This document shows positions 34,142-43,086 of a stretch of DNA of 64,000 bases, piece by piece (positions within the stretch are counted from its first letter, which is position 1; the number at the start of each line of letters is the position of its first letter). A program made the position numbers and the translations under genes. Below the pieces are notes generated by a model. The model did no database searches and was not told where the DNA came from. It saw only the letters and a program-made list of their open reading frames with translations. The stretch is taken from positions 186,001 to 250,000 of the forward strand of contig NZ_JAINRD010000001.1 in assembly GCF_020400605.1 (NCBI RefSeq), in the 5' to 3' direction. Source of the stretch: Streptomyces aculeolatus. Its GTDB lineage: Bacteria; Actinomycetota; Actinomycetes; Streptomycetales; Streptomycetaceae.

Positions 34142-35236
34142 TCACCGGCCCGCCCCGCCGGCACCTGAACCGCCGGCACCCGAACCGCCGGCCCCCGAAC
34201 CGTCCGCACCCGAACCGCCCGCGGCGACCGCCGCGTGCGCTTCCGGCGCGATGTGCTGCGTACCGATGCGCTTGCGGAACACCCAGTACGTCCACCCCTG
34301 GTACAGCAGCACCACCGGCGTGGCGATCCCCGCGCACCACGTCATGATCTTCAACGTGTACGGCGTCGACGAGGCGTTCTCCGCCGTCAGGCTCCACGCC
34401 GGGTTCAGGCTCGACGGCATGACGTCCGGGTACAGCGCGAGGAACAGCGTCGCGACCGTCGCCACGATCGTCACCCCGGAGTAGAGGAACGACCATCCCT
34501 CCCGGCCCGCCGCCACCGCGCCGATCGCGCAGAACAGCGCCGCCACCGCCGCGATCAGCGTCACCAGGCTCCGCTCGTCGCCGGTGTCCGACTGGAGCCA
34601 CAGCAGGAAGCCGAGCGCCAGCGCCGCCGTCGCCGTACCGAGGACGGTGGCCAGCCGGCGCGCCCGCATCCGGATGTCGCCGACGGTCTTCAGCGCCGTG
34701 AACACCGCGCCGTGGAAGGTGAAGAGGAAGAGCGTGACCAGCCCGCCGAGCAGCGCGAAGGGGTTGAGCAGGTCGAAGACGTCGCCGACGTACTCCTTGT
34801 CGGGGCCGATCTGCACCCCGCGCACGATGTTGGCGAACGCCACTCCCCACAGGAACGCGGGCAGCAGGGAGGCCCAGAAGATGGCGAGTTCCCAGTTGCG
34901 CTGCCAGTGCTCCTCGGGGCGCTTGGCCCGGTACTCGAAGGCCACGCCGCGGATGATGAGGCAGACGAGGATCAGGAGAAGGGGCAGGTAGAAGCCGGAG
35001 AAGAGGGTGGCGTACCAGTCGGGGAAGGCGGCGAAGGTGGCGCCGCCCGCGGTGAGCAGCCAGACCTCGTTGCCGTCCCAGACGGGGCCGATGGTGTTGA
35101 TGAGCACGCGCCGCTCGGCGCGGTTGCGGGCCAGCACCCGGGTGAGGACGCCGACGCCGAAGTCGAAGCCCTCCAGGAAGAAGTAGCCGGTCCACAGGAC
35201 GGCGATCAGGACGAACCAGACGACGTGCAGTTCCAT
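34142..35236 (-). CDS. cydB: Cytochrome bd ubiquinol oxidase subunit II
   Basis: A 364-residue membrane subunit of the bd-type terminal oxidase with about eight or nine helices. The family start is MELHVVWFVLIAVLWTGYF followed by FLEGFDFGVG, and GPVWDGNEVWLL, both typical. A C-terminal tail of GSGAGG repeats (about 340-360) is extra. ATG at 35236, 18 nt downstream of the cydA stop. It forms the oxidase with CydA, which binds the hemes and the quinol. Confidence 0.95.
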   Translation of the reverse strand: MELHVVWFVLIAVLWTGYFFLEGFDFGVGVLTRVLARNRAERRVLINTIGPVWDGNEVWLLTAGGATFAAFPDWYATLFSGFYLPLLLILVCLIIRGVAFEYRAKRPEEHWQRNWELAIFWASLLPAFLWGVAFANIVRGVQIGPDKEYVGDVFDLLNPFALLGGLVTLFLFTFHGAVFTALKTVGDIRMRARRLATVLGTATAALALGFLLWLQSDTGDERSLVTLIAAVAALFCAIGAVAAGREGWSFLYSGVTIVATVATLFLALYPDVMPSSLNPAWSLTAENASSTPYTLKIMTWCAGIATPVVLLYQGWTYWVFRKRIGTQHIAPEAHAAVAAGGSGADGSGAGGSGAGGSGAGGAGR

Positions 35237-35254
35237 GGTGTGATCCCCTCTCCC

Positions 35255-36778
35255 TCAGTACGAGAAGGCCATGGGCCGGTCGGAGTCCTCGCGGTCGTGG
35301 CCGCCGATCTTCGTCGGCGGGTTGCGGTCGGACTCGGTGAGTTCGGGCGGCCCCGCCTTCACGTACTTGATCATCAGCTTGGCCTCGATGACGGCGAGGG
35401 CCGCGTACAGGAGCGTGTAGACGCTGAGCGAGGTGATGACCTCGCCCTGCGAGACGCCGGGGGAGACGGCGGAGGAGGTGGGCAGGACGCCGTAGACGAC
35501 CCAGGGCTGGCGGCCCATCTCGGTGAAGATCCAGCCCCAGGCGTTGGCGACGAGCGGGAAGAGGAGGGTGTAGAAGGCGAGCCGCCAGTACCAGCCGCCG
35601 AGGCGCGCGCCGAGTTCGCGGTCCTTGGTGAGGGCGAGCCGGGGGACCTCGTCCTCGCCGGTACGGAGCCGGTCGGCGAGCCAGAAGCGGCGGCGGGTGA
35701 GCCAGAGCCCGAGCATGCCGAGGCCGAGGGAGGACATCCCGAAGCCGATCATCCAGCGGAAACTCCAGTACGCGACGGGGATGTTGGGCCGGTAGTCGCC
35801 GAGCCCGAACGTGTCGTCGTACTTCTCCTTGAGCTCCTCGTTGGTGGGGTTGATGCCGGGGACCTCGTCGGAGAAGTTGTCGTGGGCGAGGAACGACAGC
35901 ACGCCGGGGACCTCTATGGCGACCCTGTTGTGGCCCTTGTCGACGTCGCCGATGGCGAAGAGCGAGAAGGGCGCGGGCGCCTCGGTCTCCCACAGGGCCT
36001 CGGCGGAGGCCATCTTCATCGGCTGCTGGTCGTACATGATCTTGCCGAGCCGGTCGCCGGTGAACGCGGTCAGCAGCCCGGCGACGACCATCGTCAGCAG
36101 GCCCAGCCGCAGCGAACTCCGCATGACGGCGACGTGCCGGCCGCGCATCAGGTGGTACGCGGCGATGCCGACGACGAACGCGCCGCCGGTGAGGAAGGCC
36201 GCGGTGATGGTGTGGGAGAACTGCGCGATGGCCGTGTTCTGGGTGAGTACGCGCCAGAAGTCGGTCAGCTCGGCGCGGCCGGACTCCTCGTTTATGCGGT
36301 AACCGACCGGGTGCTGCATCCAGGAGTTGGCGGCGAGGATGAAGTAGGCGGAGAGCACGGTGCCGACCGCGACCATCCAGATGCAGGCGAGGTGGATCTT
36401 CTGCGGCAGCCGGTCCCAGCCGAAGATCCACAGGCCGATGAAGGTGGACTCGAAGAAGAAGGCGATCAGGGCTTCGAAGGCGAGGGGTGCGCCGAAGACG
36501 TCGCCGACGAAGCGGGAGTAGTCCGACCAGTTCATGCCGAACTGGAACTCCTGCAGGATGCCGGTCACCACGCCCATGGCGATGTTGATCAGGAAGAGCT
36601 TGCCCCAGAACTTCGTCGCCCTGAGGTACTTCTCCTTGCCCGTGCGCACCCAGGCCGTCTGCAGGCCGGCGACGAGGGCGGAGAGGGAGATCGTCAGGGG
36701 GACGAAGAGGAAGTGGTAGACGGTGGTGATCCCGAACTGCCAACGCGCCAGGGTCTCCGGGGCGAGTGCCAGATCCAC
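35255..36778 (-). CDS. cydA: Cytochrome bd ubiquinol oxidase subunit I
   Basis: A 507-residue subunit I with about nine helices. It carries the N-terminal heme ligand His22 (VYHFLFVP), the GRQPW-type motif, the FRWMIGFGM helix, and conserved acidic residues for the quinol site; the Q-loop is short. It reduces O2 with quinol electrons at low oxygen. ATG at 36778 begins the cydA-cydB-cydDC-kinase run. A Rex-type operator lies 118 nt upstream at 36896-36909. The upstream region also has GAGAGC-type palindromes. Confidence 0.96.
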   Translation of the reverse strand: MDLALAPETLARWQFGITTVYHFLFVPLTISLSALVAGLQTAWVRTGKEKYLRATKFWGKLFLINIAMGVVTGILQEFQFGMNWSDYSRFVGDVFGAPLAFEALIAFFFESTFIGLWIFGWDRLPQKIHLACIWMVAVGTVLSAYFILAANSWMQHPVGYRINEESGRAELTDFWRVLTQNTAIAQFSHTITAAFLTGGAFVVGIAAYHLMRGRHVAVMRSSLRLGLLTMVVAGLLTAFTGDRLGKIMYDQQPMKMASAEALWETEAPAPFSLFAIGDVDKGHNRVAIEVPGVLSFLAHDNFSDEVPGINPTNEELKEKYDDTFGLGDYRPNIPVAYWSFRWMIGFGMSSLGLGMLGLWLTRRRFWLADRLRTGEDEVPRLALTKDRELGARLGGWYWRLAFYTLLFPLVANAWGWIFTEMGRQPWVVYGVLPTSSAVSPGVSQGEVITSLSVYTLLYAALAVIEAKLMIKYVKAGPPELTESDRNPPTKIGGHDREDSDRPMAFSY

Positions 36779-36895
36779 GAGGGCTCCTCTCCGCGATCAC
36801 GGGCACGGCACTGACGATGATCCACGCGCCGGTCGGCCCGGTGGGGCCGTGGCGGCATGGCATACGGGGGTAAACCCCTACGAACAGCACCGCTC

Positions 36896-36909
36896 GTGAA
36901 TGCGTTCAC
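36896..36909. promoter_or_regulatory. Rex operator (ROP) of the cyd operon
   Basis: GTGAATGCGTTCAC is a perfect inverted repeat with GTGAA/TTCAC arms, matching the S. coelicolor Rex consensus (TGTGAAcgcgTTCACA) as I recall it. Rex releases DNA at high NADH, so the cyd operon is induced under oxygen limitation. Confidence 0.88.
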
Positions 36910-37008
36910 ATTCACAAGGCCCAGTGTGGCACAGAGCTTCCCGGACCTTTCAGGGGGGTCCCCTACGTCTGGTTTCGGGGCGTCTGGGGGCATGACGGCG
37001 GGGCCGCC

Positions 37009-37059
37009 GAGAGCGGTGCTCTCGGCATGGAGCACCGCTCAGCGCCGAGAGCGGCGCTC
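37009..37059. repeat. Palindrome cluster upstream of cydA, matching the one in cydDC
   Basis: Three related copies: GAGAGCGGTGCTCTC (37009-37023), GAGCACCGCTC (37030-37040, reverse orientation) and GAGAGCGGCGCTC (37047-37059). The first 15-mer is identical to that at 30907-30921. Confidence 0.75.
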
Positions 37060-37107
37060 ACTGCCTCGGCCCACCTCTGCCCGGCCTGCCCGGCCTGCGG
37101 CCCCGGT

Positions 37108-38295
37108 CTACAGTTCCTTCCGGAACTCCTCCGCCACCGCCAGCAGGATGTCGTTCGCCTCGCGTTCGCCCACCGACGCCCGCACTCCGTCCCCCGCGAA
37201 CGGCCGGACCACCACGCCCGCCGCCTCGCACGCCGCCGCGAAGTCCATGCTCCGCTCCCCCAGCCGCAGCCAGACGAAGTTCGCGTGCGTCTCCGGCACC
37301 GTCCAGCCCTGCGCCAGCAGCCCCTCCCGCACCCGCGTGCGCTCAGCGACCAGCGACTCCACCCGCTCCAGCAGCGCCGCCTCGCTCCGCAGCGACGCGA
37401 TCGCCGCCTCCTGCGCGATCTGGCTCACCCCGAACGGCACCGCCGTCTTCCGCAGCGCCGCCGCCACCGGCTCGTGCGCCACCGCGAAGCCGACCCGCAG
37501 CCCCGCCAGCCCGTACGCCTTGCTGAAGGTGCGCAGCACGCAGACGTTCGGCCGGTCCCGGTAGATCTCCAGGCCGTCCGGGATCCCGCCGTCCACGCCG
37601 TCGTCCCGGACGAACTGGCAGTACGCCTCGTCCAGCACCACCAGCACGTCCTGCGGCACCCGGTCGAGGAAGCGCTCCAGCTCCCCGCGGCGCACCGCCG
37701 TGCCCGTCGGGTTGTTCGGGGTGCAGACGAAGATCAGCCGGGTGGCGTCCGTCACCGCGTCCGCCATCGCGTCCAGGTCGTGCCGCTCCTCCGCCGTCAG
37801 CGGAACCTGCACCGACCGCGCCCCCGAGATCTGCGTGATGATCGGGTACGCCTCGAACGACCGCCAGGCGTAGATCACCTCGTCGCCCGGCCCGGCCGTG
37901 GCCTGCAGCAACTGCTGTGCCACGCCCACCGACCCGGTGCCCGTGGCGACGTGCTCGGGCGGTACGCCGAGGCGTTCGGCGATCTCGGCGGTCAGCGCGG
38001 CGCAGGCCATGTCGGGGTAGCGGTTGAAGCTCCCGGCCGCCGCGATCGCCGCCTCCAGCACGCCGGGCAGCGGCGGGAAGGGGTTCTCGTTCGAGGAGAG
38101 CTTGTACGCGGCCGCCCCGGCCCCGGCCCCCGCGGCCCCCGCACCCGAAGCGGCGGCCGCCGGCTTGCCCGGCTTGTACGTCGGGATGCCCGCCAGCGCA
38201 GCCCGCAGCCGGGGAGCCGCGGCCTCCCCCGGAGCCCCCGCATCCCCCGCAGTCCCGGCAGTCTCAGCAGCCCTGGGAGTCTTGTCGTTCGTCAC
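37108..38295 (-). CDS. hisC: Histidinol-phosphate/aromatic aminotransferase
   Basis: A 395-residue class I/II PLP aminotransferase. SSNENP (67-72), PNNPTG (193-198), LDEAY (221-225), PLP lysine Lys259 in TFSKAYG. The N-terminal region has an Ala/Gly-rich insert (about 45-63) compared with usual HisC. Activity is histidinol-phosphate or aromatic amino acid transamination; a second hisC copy is common in Streptomyces, and this one sits next to the cyd genes rather than a his operon. GTG at 38295 is chosen because the domain starts there and MTNDK-like ends are common; a GTG-rich upstream frame lacks domain. Confidence 0.92.
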   Translation of the reverse strand: MTNDKTPRAAETAGTAGDAGAPGEAAAPRLRAALAGIPTYKPGKPAAAASGAGAAGAGAGAAAYKLSSNENPFPPLPGVLEAAIAAAGSFNRYPDMACAALTAEIAERLGVPPEHVATGTGSVGVAQQLLQATAGPGDEVIYAWRSFEAYPIITQISGARSVQVPLTAEERHDLDAMADAVTDATRLIFVCTPNNPTGTAVRRGELERFLDRVPQDVLVVLDEAYCQFVRDDGVDGGIPDGLEIYRDRPNVCVLRTFSKAYGLAGLRVGFAVAHEPVAAALRKTAVPFGVSQIAQEAAIASLRSEAALLERVESLVAERTRVREGLLAQGWTVPETHANFVWLRLGERSMDFAAACEAAGVVVRPFAGDGVRASVGEREANDILLAVAEEFRKEL

Positions 38296-38710
38296 CGCGG
38301 TCCTCCTCGACCCAGCCCGTACCCTGCCGTTACGCGCCACACCTGCCGCCCCCGCCGGGCCCCGCGGACGGGGCCGCACCCGCGGGGGGCGCATCCACCC
38401 TCGCGCGCACGGGTGGCGGACGCCATGGCGCGCATCACCCGTGAAGGTGACTGAGACCTCTTCGAGACCTTCGTACCACGGCAGGTGTCACCCAGCTTGC
38501 GCCATGGACCCATGGTCGACAATGGTGCAACCACTTGGCATTCCATGGTCGTTTGACCGATGCGCTCCTGCAGAATCGTGCCTGTCAGTTACGGTTCGGA
38601 TTCTCCCGCAATCGAGCCATCCGAGCCCTACTATCAGCTCGCGATGACAAGCCTGCCTGACTATGCGGCTTGCACGGGGGACTACGTACGTGCTTGAAGA
38701 AAGAAGGCGC
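38296..38710. other. Divergent regulatory region hisC/LacI
   Basis: A 415-nt non-coding stretch with lower GC than the surroundings. It contains the inverted repeat TTGCGCCAT (38497-38505) / ATGGTGCAA (38522-38530), matching 8 of 9 positions, and three CCATGG motifs at 38502, 38510 and 38543. GAGACCT-CTTC-GAGACCTTC around 38455-38472 is a direct repeat. No gene is seen here; promoters of hisC and the LacI gene must lie in it. Confidence 0.7.
38497..38548. promoter_or_regulatory. Candidate LacI-family operator cluster
   Basis: The 9-bp inverted repeat around CCATGG (38497-38530), plus CCATGGTCG at 38510-38518 repeated at 38543-38551 with a spacing of 33 bp (three helical turns), suggests one protein binding several sites. 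The neighbouring LacI regulator is the obvious candidate. Confidence 0.45.
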
Positions 38711-39805
38711 ATGACCGGCTCGATCCAACCGCAAGTGAGCCGGCCGCCCAGCCGCAAGCTGGCGCGGGCGGGCATCCGCGATGTCGCCGCCGCGGCGGGC
38801 GTCTCGATCACGACCGTCTCCGACGCGCTGAACGGGAAGGGCCGGCTGCCGGAGGCGACCCGCCGCCACGTCCGCGAGGTCGCGGACCGCCTCGGCTACC
38901 GGCCGTCGGCCGCCGCCCGCGCGCTGCGCACCGGCAAGTCGGGGCTCATCGGCTTAACGGTGACGACGTACGGGGAAGAACCTTTCACCTTCACCGAGTT
39001 CGCGTACTTCGCCGAGATGGCCCGTGCGGCGACCTCCGCCGCCCTCGCCCGCGGCTACGCGCTGGTGATCCTCCCCGCGACCTCCCGGCACGACGTGTGG
39101 TCCAACGTGGCCCTCGACGGCACGGTGGTCATCGACCCGGCCGAGGGCGATCCCGTCGTCAGCGAGATCGTCCGCCAGGGCATCCCCGTCGTCAGCGACG
39201 GCCGCCCCGGCGGCTCCCTGCCGGTCACCGCCTGGGTCGACAACGACCACCAGGCCGCCGTCATGGAGCTGCTCGACCACCTCGCCGATGCCGGCGCCCG
39301 CCGTATCGGGCTGCTCACCGGCACCAGCACCGACACGTACACCCGGCTGTCCACCACCGCGTACCTCACCTGGTGCGAGCGCGTCGGACAGGACCCGGTC
39401 TACGAGTCCTACCCCGCCCACGACCCGCGCGCCGGGGCCGTGGCCGCCGACCGGCTGCTCGCCCGCCCCGACCGGCCGGACGCCGTCTACGGCCTCTTCG
39501 ACCCCAACGGCACCGACCTCCTGGCCGCCACCCGGCGCTACGGCCTGCGGGTGCCCGACGACCTGATGCTCGTCTGCTGCAGCGAGTCCCCGGGCTACGC
39601 CTCCACGGACCCGCCCATCACCACGCTCTCCCTCAAGCCGCGCCGGATCGGCACGGCCGTCGTGCAGCTGCTGATCGACGCCATCGAGGGAGTCGACGCG
39701 GGCCGTCCCATCGAGCAGGTCATACCGACGGACCTGATCGTGCGGGCGTCCTCGCAGCGGCGCCCGCCGCGTACGGTCGTCAGCGCCCCGCGCCGCCCGG
39801 CGTAG
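38711..39805 (+). CDS. LacI family transcriptional regulator with a TTA codon
   Basis: A 364-residue regulator. The helix-turn-helix (about 22-50) is GIRDVAAAAGVSITTVSDALNGKGRLP and the periplasmic-binding-like domain fills 85-345. The group usually senses sugars or other small ligands. Leu82, between the two domains, is encoded by TTA (38954-38956), rare in these genomes; translation then depends on the bldA tRNA and so on development. I recall an S. coelicolor LacI gene near hisC/cydA of the same sort. ATG at 38711 with AAGAAGG upstream; an earlier in-frame ATG at 38663 has no support. Confidence 0.92.
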   Translation: MTGSIQPQVSRPPSRKLARAGIRDVAAAAGVSITTVSDALNGKGRLPEATRRHVREVADRLGYRPSAAARALRTGKSGLIGLTVTTYGEEPFTFTEFAYFAEMARAATSAALARGYALVILPATSRHDVWSNVALDGTVVIDPAEGDPVVSEIVRQGIPVVSDGRPGGSLPVTAWVDNDHQAAVMELLDHLADAGARRIGLLTGTSTDTYTRLSTTAYLTWCERVGQDPVYESYPAHDPRAGAVAADRLLARPDRPDAVYGLFDPNGTDLLAATRRYGLRVPDDLMLVCCSESPGYASTDPPITTLSLKPRRIGTAVVQLLIDAIEGVDAGRPIEQVIPTDLIVRASSQRRPPRTVVSAPRRPA

Positions 39806-40239
39806 CGGCGCGGGCAGCGCCACGGGCCGTACGGCCCCCGCGCGCCCGGCCGTCCGCTGTCCGCTGTCCGCACCGCCGTCCACCCCCCGCCGTACGCCCC
39901 GTGCGACGCGGCGAGGGGTGCCCCGCGGCGGTGCTCCGCGGCCCTTCGGGCCCGCCCGCCCCGTGCCGTACGACAACTCATGACCGCTTGCGGCCCCGCC
40001 CCCGCCGATTCCCGTGCCGGTCCTGCCCCGTTTGCCCGGTTCTGGTGGGTCGGCGGGCGGCGTCTTCCGCAGCCGGAGCCAATTGGCGGCCCCTGGTACC
40101 GCACAAGCTGCGACAGGCATTTCTATGATGGGCGCACGCACACCGCGGATCTCCCCCACGGCACGGGGGAGCGGCACCTGGTCCCATGGCGGCCCGGTCG
40201 TGTCCCGGTGGCAGAACGGCTAGGCGGTGGAGGGGTTCG
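39806..40239. other. Non-coding region between LacI and phosphatase genes
   Basis: 434 nt without a gene. A GGCCC-TTC-GGGCC stem (39940-39952) may terminate the LacI transcript. CTCCCCC (40151-40157) pairs with GGGGGAG (40165-40171) over a 7-nt loop in the phosphatase leader. A TATGAT hexamer near 40122 could be a -10 element. A GGTTCGATGC stretch at 40234-40243 resembles a tRNA T-arm by chance, but no acceptor or D/anticodon stems fit. Confidence 0.65.
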
Positions 40240-41244
40240 ATGCAACAGGGGGCCGGTCAGACGCCGGGGCTGCGGACCACGGCTGGGGTGCCCGCCGGGG
40301 CGGCACCCCCCGTCCCCGCGGCACCCGCCGCCGGCGACGCCTACGGGGAGGCCGACGACGGGTACACCCCGACACAGGCCGACCTGCCGGTGATCAGGCC
40401 CGGGGAGAGCGGCGGCTACGGCCCGCTGTACGTCGTCGGCGACGTCCACGGCTATCTCGACGAGCTGCGCGCCGCCCTGCGCGCCCAGGGCATCATCGAC
40501 GAGGCCGACCGCTGGACCGCGGGGAACACCCGCGTGTGGTTCCTCGGCGACTTCACCGACCGCGGCCCCGACGGCATCGGCGTCATCGACCTCGTCATGC
40601 GGCTGTCCGCCGAGGCGGCCGCCGCCGGCGGCTACTGCAAGGCGCTCATGGGCAACCACGAGCTGCTGCTGCTCGGCGCCAAGCGCTTCGGCGACACGCC
40701 GGTCAACTCCGGTGCCGGCACCGCCTCCTTCCAGGCCGCCTGGCTGCTCAACGGCGGGCAGCGCACCGACATGGAGCGGCTGGAGGACGTCCACCTGCAG
40801 TGGATGGCCCGGCTCGACGCCATCCACGAGGAGGACGACCACCTCCTGGTGCACTCCGACACCACCGCGTACCTCGACTACGGCGACTCCATCGAGGGCG
40901 TCAACGACACCATCCACGACATCCTCGCCCGCTCCGACGCGGACGAGGTGTGGGACCTCTTCCGCAAGTTCACCAAGCGCTTCGCCTTCCGCGACGAGGA
41001 GACGGGCCCCTCGGCGGTACGGGAACTGCTCGGCCGGTACGGCGGCGAGCGGCTGGTGCACGGGCACAGCCCGATCCCGTATCTGCTCGGGGAGGTGCCC
41101 AGCGAGGACACCGACGGCGAGGAGCGGGGCGCCGCGGTGCAGGGCCCGCACATCTACGCGGACGGCCTGGCCATCGCCATGGACGGCGGGGTCACCATGG
41201 CCGGAAAACTGCTTGTCGTGCGACTTCCGCTGGTCGGGCGGTAG
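40240..41244 (+). CDS. PPP-type metallophosphoesterase
   Basis: A 334-residue serine/threonine protein phosphatase-like phosphoesterase. GDVHG (67-71), GDFTDRG (103-109) and GNHE (138-141) are the metal/active-site motifs, with LVHSD and VHGHSP further on. It probably dephosphorylates proteins or dinucleotides in the cytoplasm. The N-terminal 60 residues are low-complexity. ATG at 40240 follows GTGGAGGGG. It stands alone between a TTA-containing regulator and a membrane protein gene, so regulation is not clear. Confidence 0.9.
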   Translation: MQQGAGQTPGLRTTAGVPAGAAPPVPAAPAAGDAYGEADDGYTPTQADLPVIRPGESGGYGPLYVVGDVHGYLDELRAALRAQGIIDEADRWTAGNTRVWFLGDFTDRGPDGIGVIDLVMRLSAEAAAAGGYCKALMGNHELLLLGAKRFGDTPVNSGAGTASFQAAWLLNGGQRTDMERLEDVHLQWMARLDAIHEEDDHLLVHSDTTAYLDYGDSIEGVNDTIHDILARSDADEVWDLFRKFTKRFAFRDEETGPSAVRELLGRYGGERLVHGHSPIPYLLGEVPSEDTDGEERGAAVQGPHIYADGLAIAMDGGVTMAGKLLVVRLPLVGR

Positions 41245-41421
41245 CGGCACATCAGCCTCACGTGCTCTAATACGGAACCTCCTTTTCTGAAAAGACACTT
41301 ATCCGCCATACGCGAAGCGCTCTACCATCGGTAATAGGCTCTGCCGCCCAGGGCCTAGCGCCGCAGGCACGCTCCGTCCCCGTTTGCCTTGTTGCCTGCC
41401 CATCCGGGGGAGCACAAGCAC

Positions 41422-42375
41422 ATGACCAGTGCGTCGCATCTGCTGACGGAGGACCGCCCGGACTTCGAGCGGCTCCTCGATTCCGCGCTGCACAGTGCCG
41501 AGTTCACGGTCGGCGCCGGCCGCGGCCGGCCGCTCGCCCCCGAACAGCTCCGGGCCCGGGCCCTCGGTGCCACGGCGGAGATCTCCGCGAGCGCGTCGGC
41601 CGAATACGAGCGTTACGTGGAGCTGCGTGCCGAGCTGCGCCGGCCCTCGGTGAGCGGCGGCGTCGGCGGGGGCGGAACCCTGGGCGGCGCGGAGGGCATC
41701 CGCTTCAGCGGCGCGCGGGCCGGCGGCCAGGGCGGCAGCTCCAGCGCGGGCGTGGCCGCCGCGGCGGCGGTACTGGTGCCCGTGCTGGCCGGTACGGCCG
41801 CGGTGATCTTCCTCCTCGTCGGCTATCTCCTGCACCTGATGGACCCCGAGCCCTCCGTGGCGTCCTCGATGCGCACGGCGGGCTGGATCTTCGCGATTCT
41901 CGCCGTCGCCGCCATCGTCATCTCGATGGTCGCGCTGCTGCTGACCGCGGTGCGCAACGGCTCGACGTCCATCAGGGCGGCGGCCAGCCGCGATCTGACC
42001 GAGCAGGTCGACCGCGCCCGTGAGGAGTGGCGCGCGGCGCTGCTGGAACGGGGCATCGAGCCCTTCATCGAACAGGCCCTAGCGGGCGGCGAGTCCGGCC
42101 GCGGGGACGGCGCCGGCGGGTCCGACGGCCTCGACGGCGGCGACCTCGACGGGCTCGACGGGCTCGACGGCGGCGGACCCGACGGCGGCGGTGGCGGCGG
42201 GGCGTACCCGGCGGTGCGTACGACCGACCCCACCGTCACCCGCACCCCGCGCCTGGGCTACTCCCGCCCGGCGTTCTCCAGCCCCGACGACGGCCAGTCG
42301 GCGGACGGGCCGAGCTACTCGAGCCCGGACTTCACCAGCCCCGACTACGGCGGTCCCGAGCACGACCCGGACTGA
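41422..42375 (+). CDS. Membrane protein with Gly/Asp-rich repeats
   Basis: A 317-residue protein of unknown function with two hydrophobic helices (about 118-147 and 155-182) flanked by a soluble N-terminal domain (about 10-85) and a disordered C-terminus (about 210-317) rich in DGLDG and SSPDFTSPDY repeats. The ATG at 41422 has GGGGGAG upstream; an earlier in-frame ATG (41389) is less likely. The upstream 177-nt gap is AT-rich for this genome and holds a TAATAG hexamer near 41330, a promoter candidate. Confidence 0.8.
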   Translation: MTSASHLLTEDRPDFERLLDSALHSAEFTVGAGRGRPLAPEQLRARALGATAEISASASAEYERYVELRAELRRPSVSGGVGGGGTLGGAEGIRFSGARAGGQGGSSSAGVAAAAAVLVPVLAGTAAVIFLLVGYLLHLMDPEPSVASSMRTAGWIFAILAVAAIVISMVALLLTAVRNGSTSIRAAASRDLTEQVDRAREEWRAALLERGIEPFIEQALAGGESGRGDGAGGSDGLDGGDLDGLDGLDGGGPDGGGGGGAYPAVRTTDPTVTRTPRLGYSRPAFSSPDDGQSADGPSYSSPDFTSPDYGGPEHDPD

Positions 42376-42446
42376 CCCGGCCGGGCGGCGGTGCCGCGCG
42401 AGTAATCGGTTGTCCGCGCCCGTACGCGCGTCCTAGATTCAGCACC

Positions 42447-43079
42447 ATGTCCCGGCTGCACATCTTCGACATGGACGGCACCCTGCTGCACGGCTCCTCC
42501 GCGAACATCGAGCTGGCGCGCCAGTTGGGACTGGTCGCCGAGTTCCAGGCGCTGGACGCGGCGTTCGGCTCCGGCGAGATCGACACGTACCAGTACGCGG
42601 GCCACGCGCACGGCATGTGGAGCAGCCTCACGCCCGAGATCCTGGCCCGCGCCTTCGCGGGCGCGCCGTGGCTCGCGGGGATCCGCGAGGTGTGGGCGGA
42701 CATCACGGAGCGCGGGGAGCACTGCGCGGTCATCTCCCTGGCGCCGGGGTTCTTCGTCGAACGGCTGCTGGAGTGGGGGGTGCACGCGGCGCACGGGTCG
42801 CGTTTCCCGGCGCTGCCGTTCCGCGAGCCGGTGGACATGGCGGGCATCCTGGGGCCGCCGGACAAGGTGCGGATAGCGGATCTGCTCTGCGCGGAGTACG
42901 GGCTGACGCGCGCGGACTGCGTGGCGTACGGGGACTCCATGTCGGACACCGACCTGTTCGCGGTGGTGCCGCGTTCTGTCGCCGTCAACGCCGACCACCA
43001 CGTGAGCGGGCTCGCGTCGCACGCGTACAGCGGGCGGGACCTGCGGGAGGCCTACGCGCTGACGCGTACCACCGGATGA
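42447..43079 (+). CDS. HAD-IB family phosphatase (SerB-like)
   Basis: A 210-residue HAD phosphatase. Motif I is FDMDGTLLHGSS near 7-18 with the catalytic Asp pair, and the C-terminal motif is GDSMSDTDLF near 165-174. The layout matches the HAD-IB/phosphoserine-phosphatase-like group; a substrate cannot be named. ATG at 42447; stop 7 nt before the convergent Nudix gene. Confidence 0.88.
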   Translation: MSRLHIFDMDGTLLHGSSANIELARQLGLVAEFQALDAAFGSGEIDTYQYAGHAHGMWSSLTPEILARAFAGAPWLAGIREVWADITERGEHCAVISLAPGFFVERLLEWGVHAAHGSRFPALPFREPVDMAGILGPPDKVRIADLLCAEYGLTRADCVAYGDSMSDTDLFAVVPRSVAVNADHHVSGLASHAYSGRDLREAYALTRTTG

Positions 43080-43086
43080 CGCGCCG

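Larger units (their letters stand above)
36779..37107. other. cydA upstream region between cydA and hisC
   Basis: A 329-nt non-coding stretch between the leftward cydA start and the hisC stop. It holds the Rex-like operator at 36896-36909, a GGGG-TAAA-CCCC element around 36869-36880, an AGCACCGCTC 10-mer at 36886-36895 just before the Rex site, and the palindrome cluster 37009-37059. Leftward promoter elements for cydA are expected between 36790 and 36960. No gene is seen here. Confidence 0.8.

Noticed and set aside
40190..40250. tRNA-like GGTTCGATGC stretch before the phosphatase
   Set aside because: No acceptor stem, D stem or anticodon stem can be folded; it is the 5' leader with GGAGG and the ATG.
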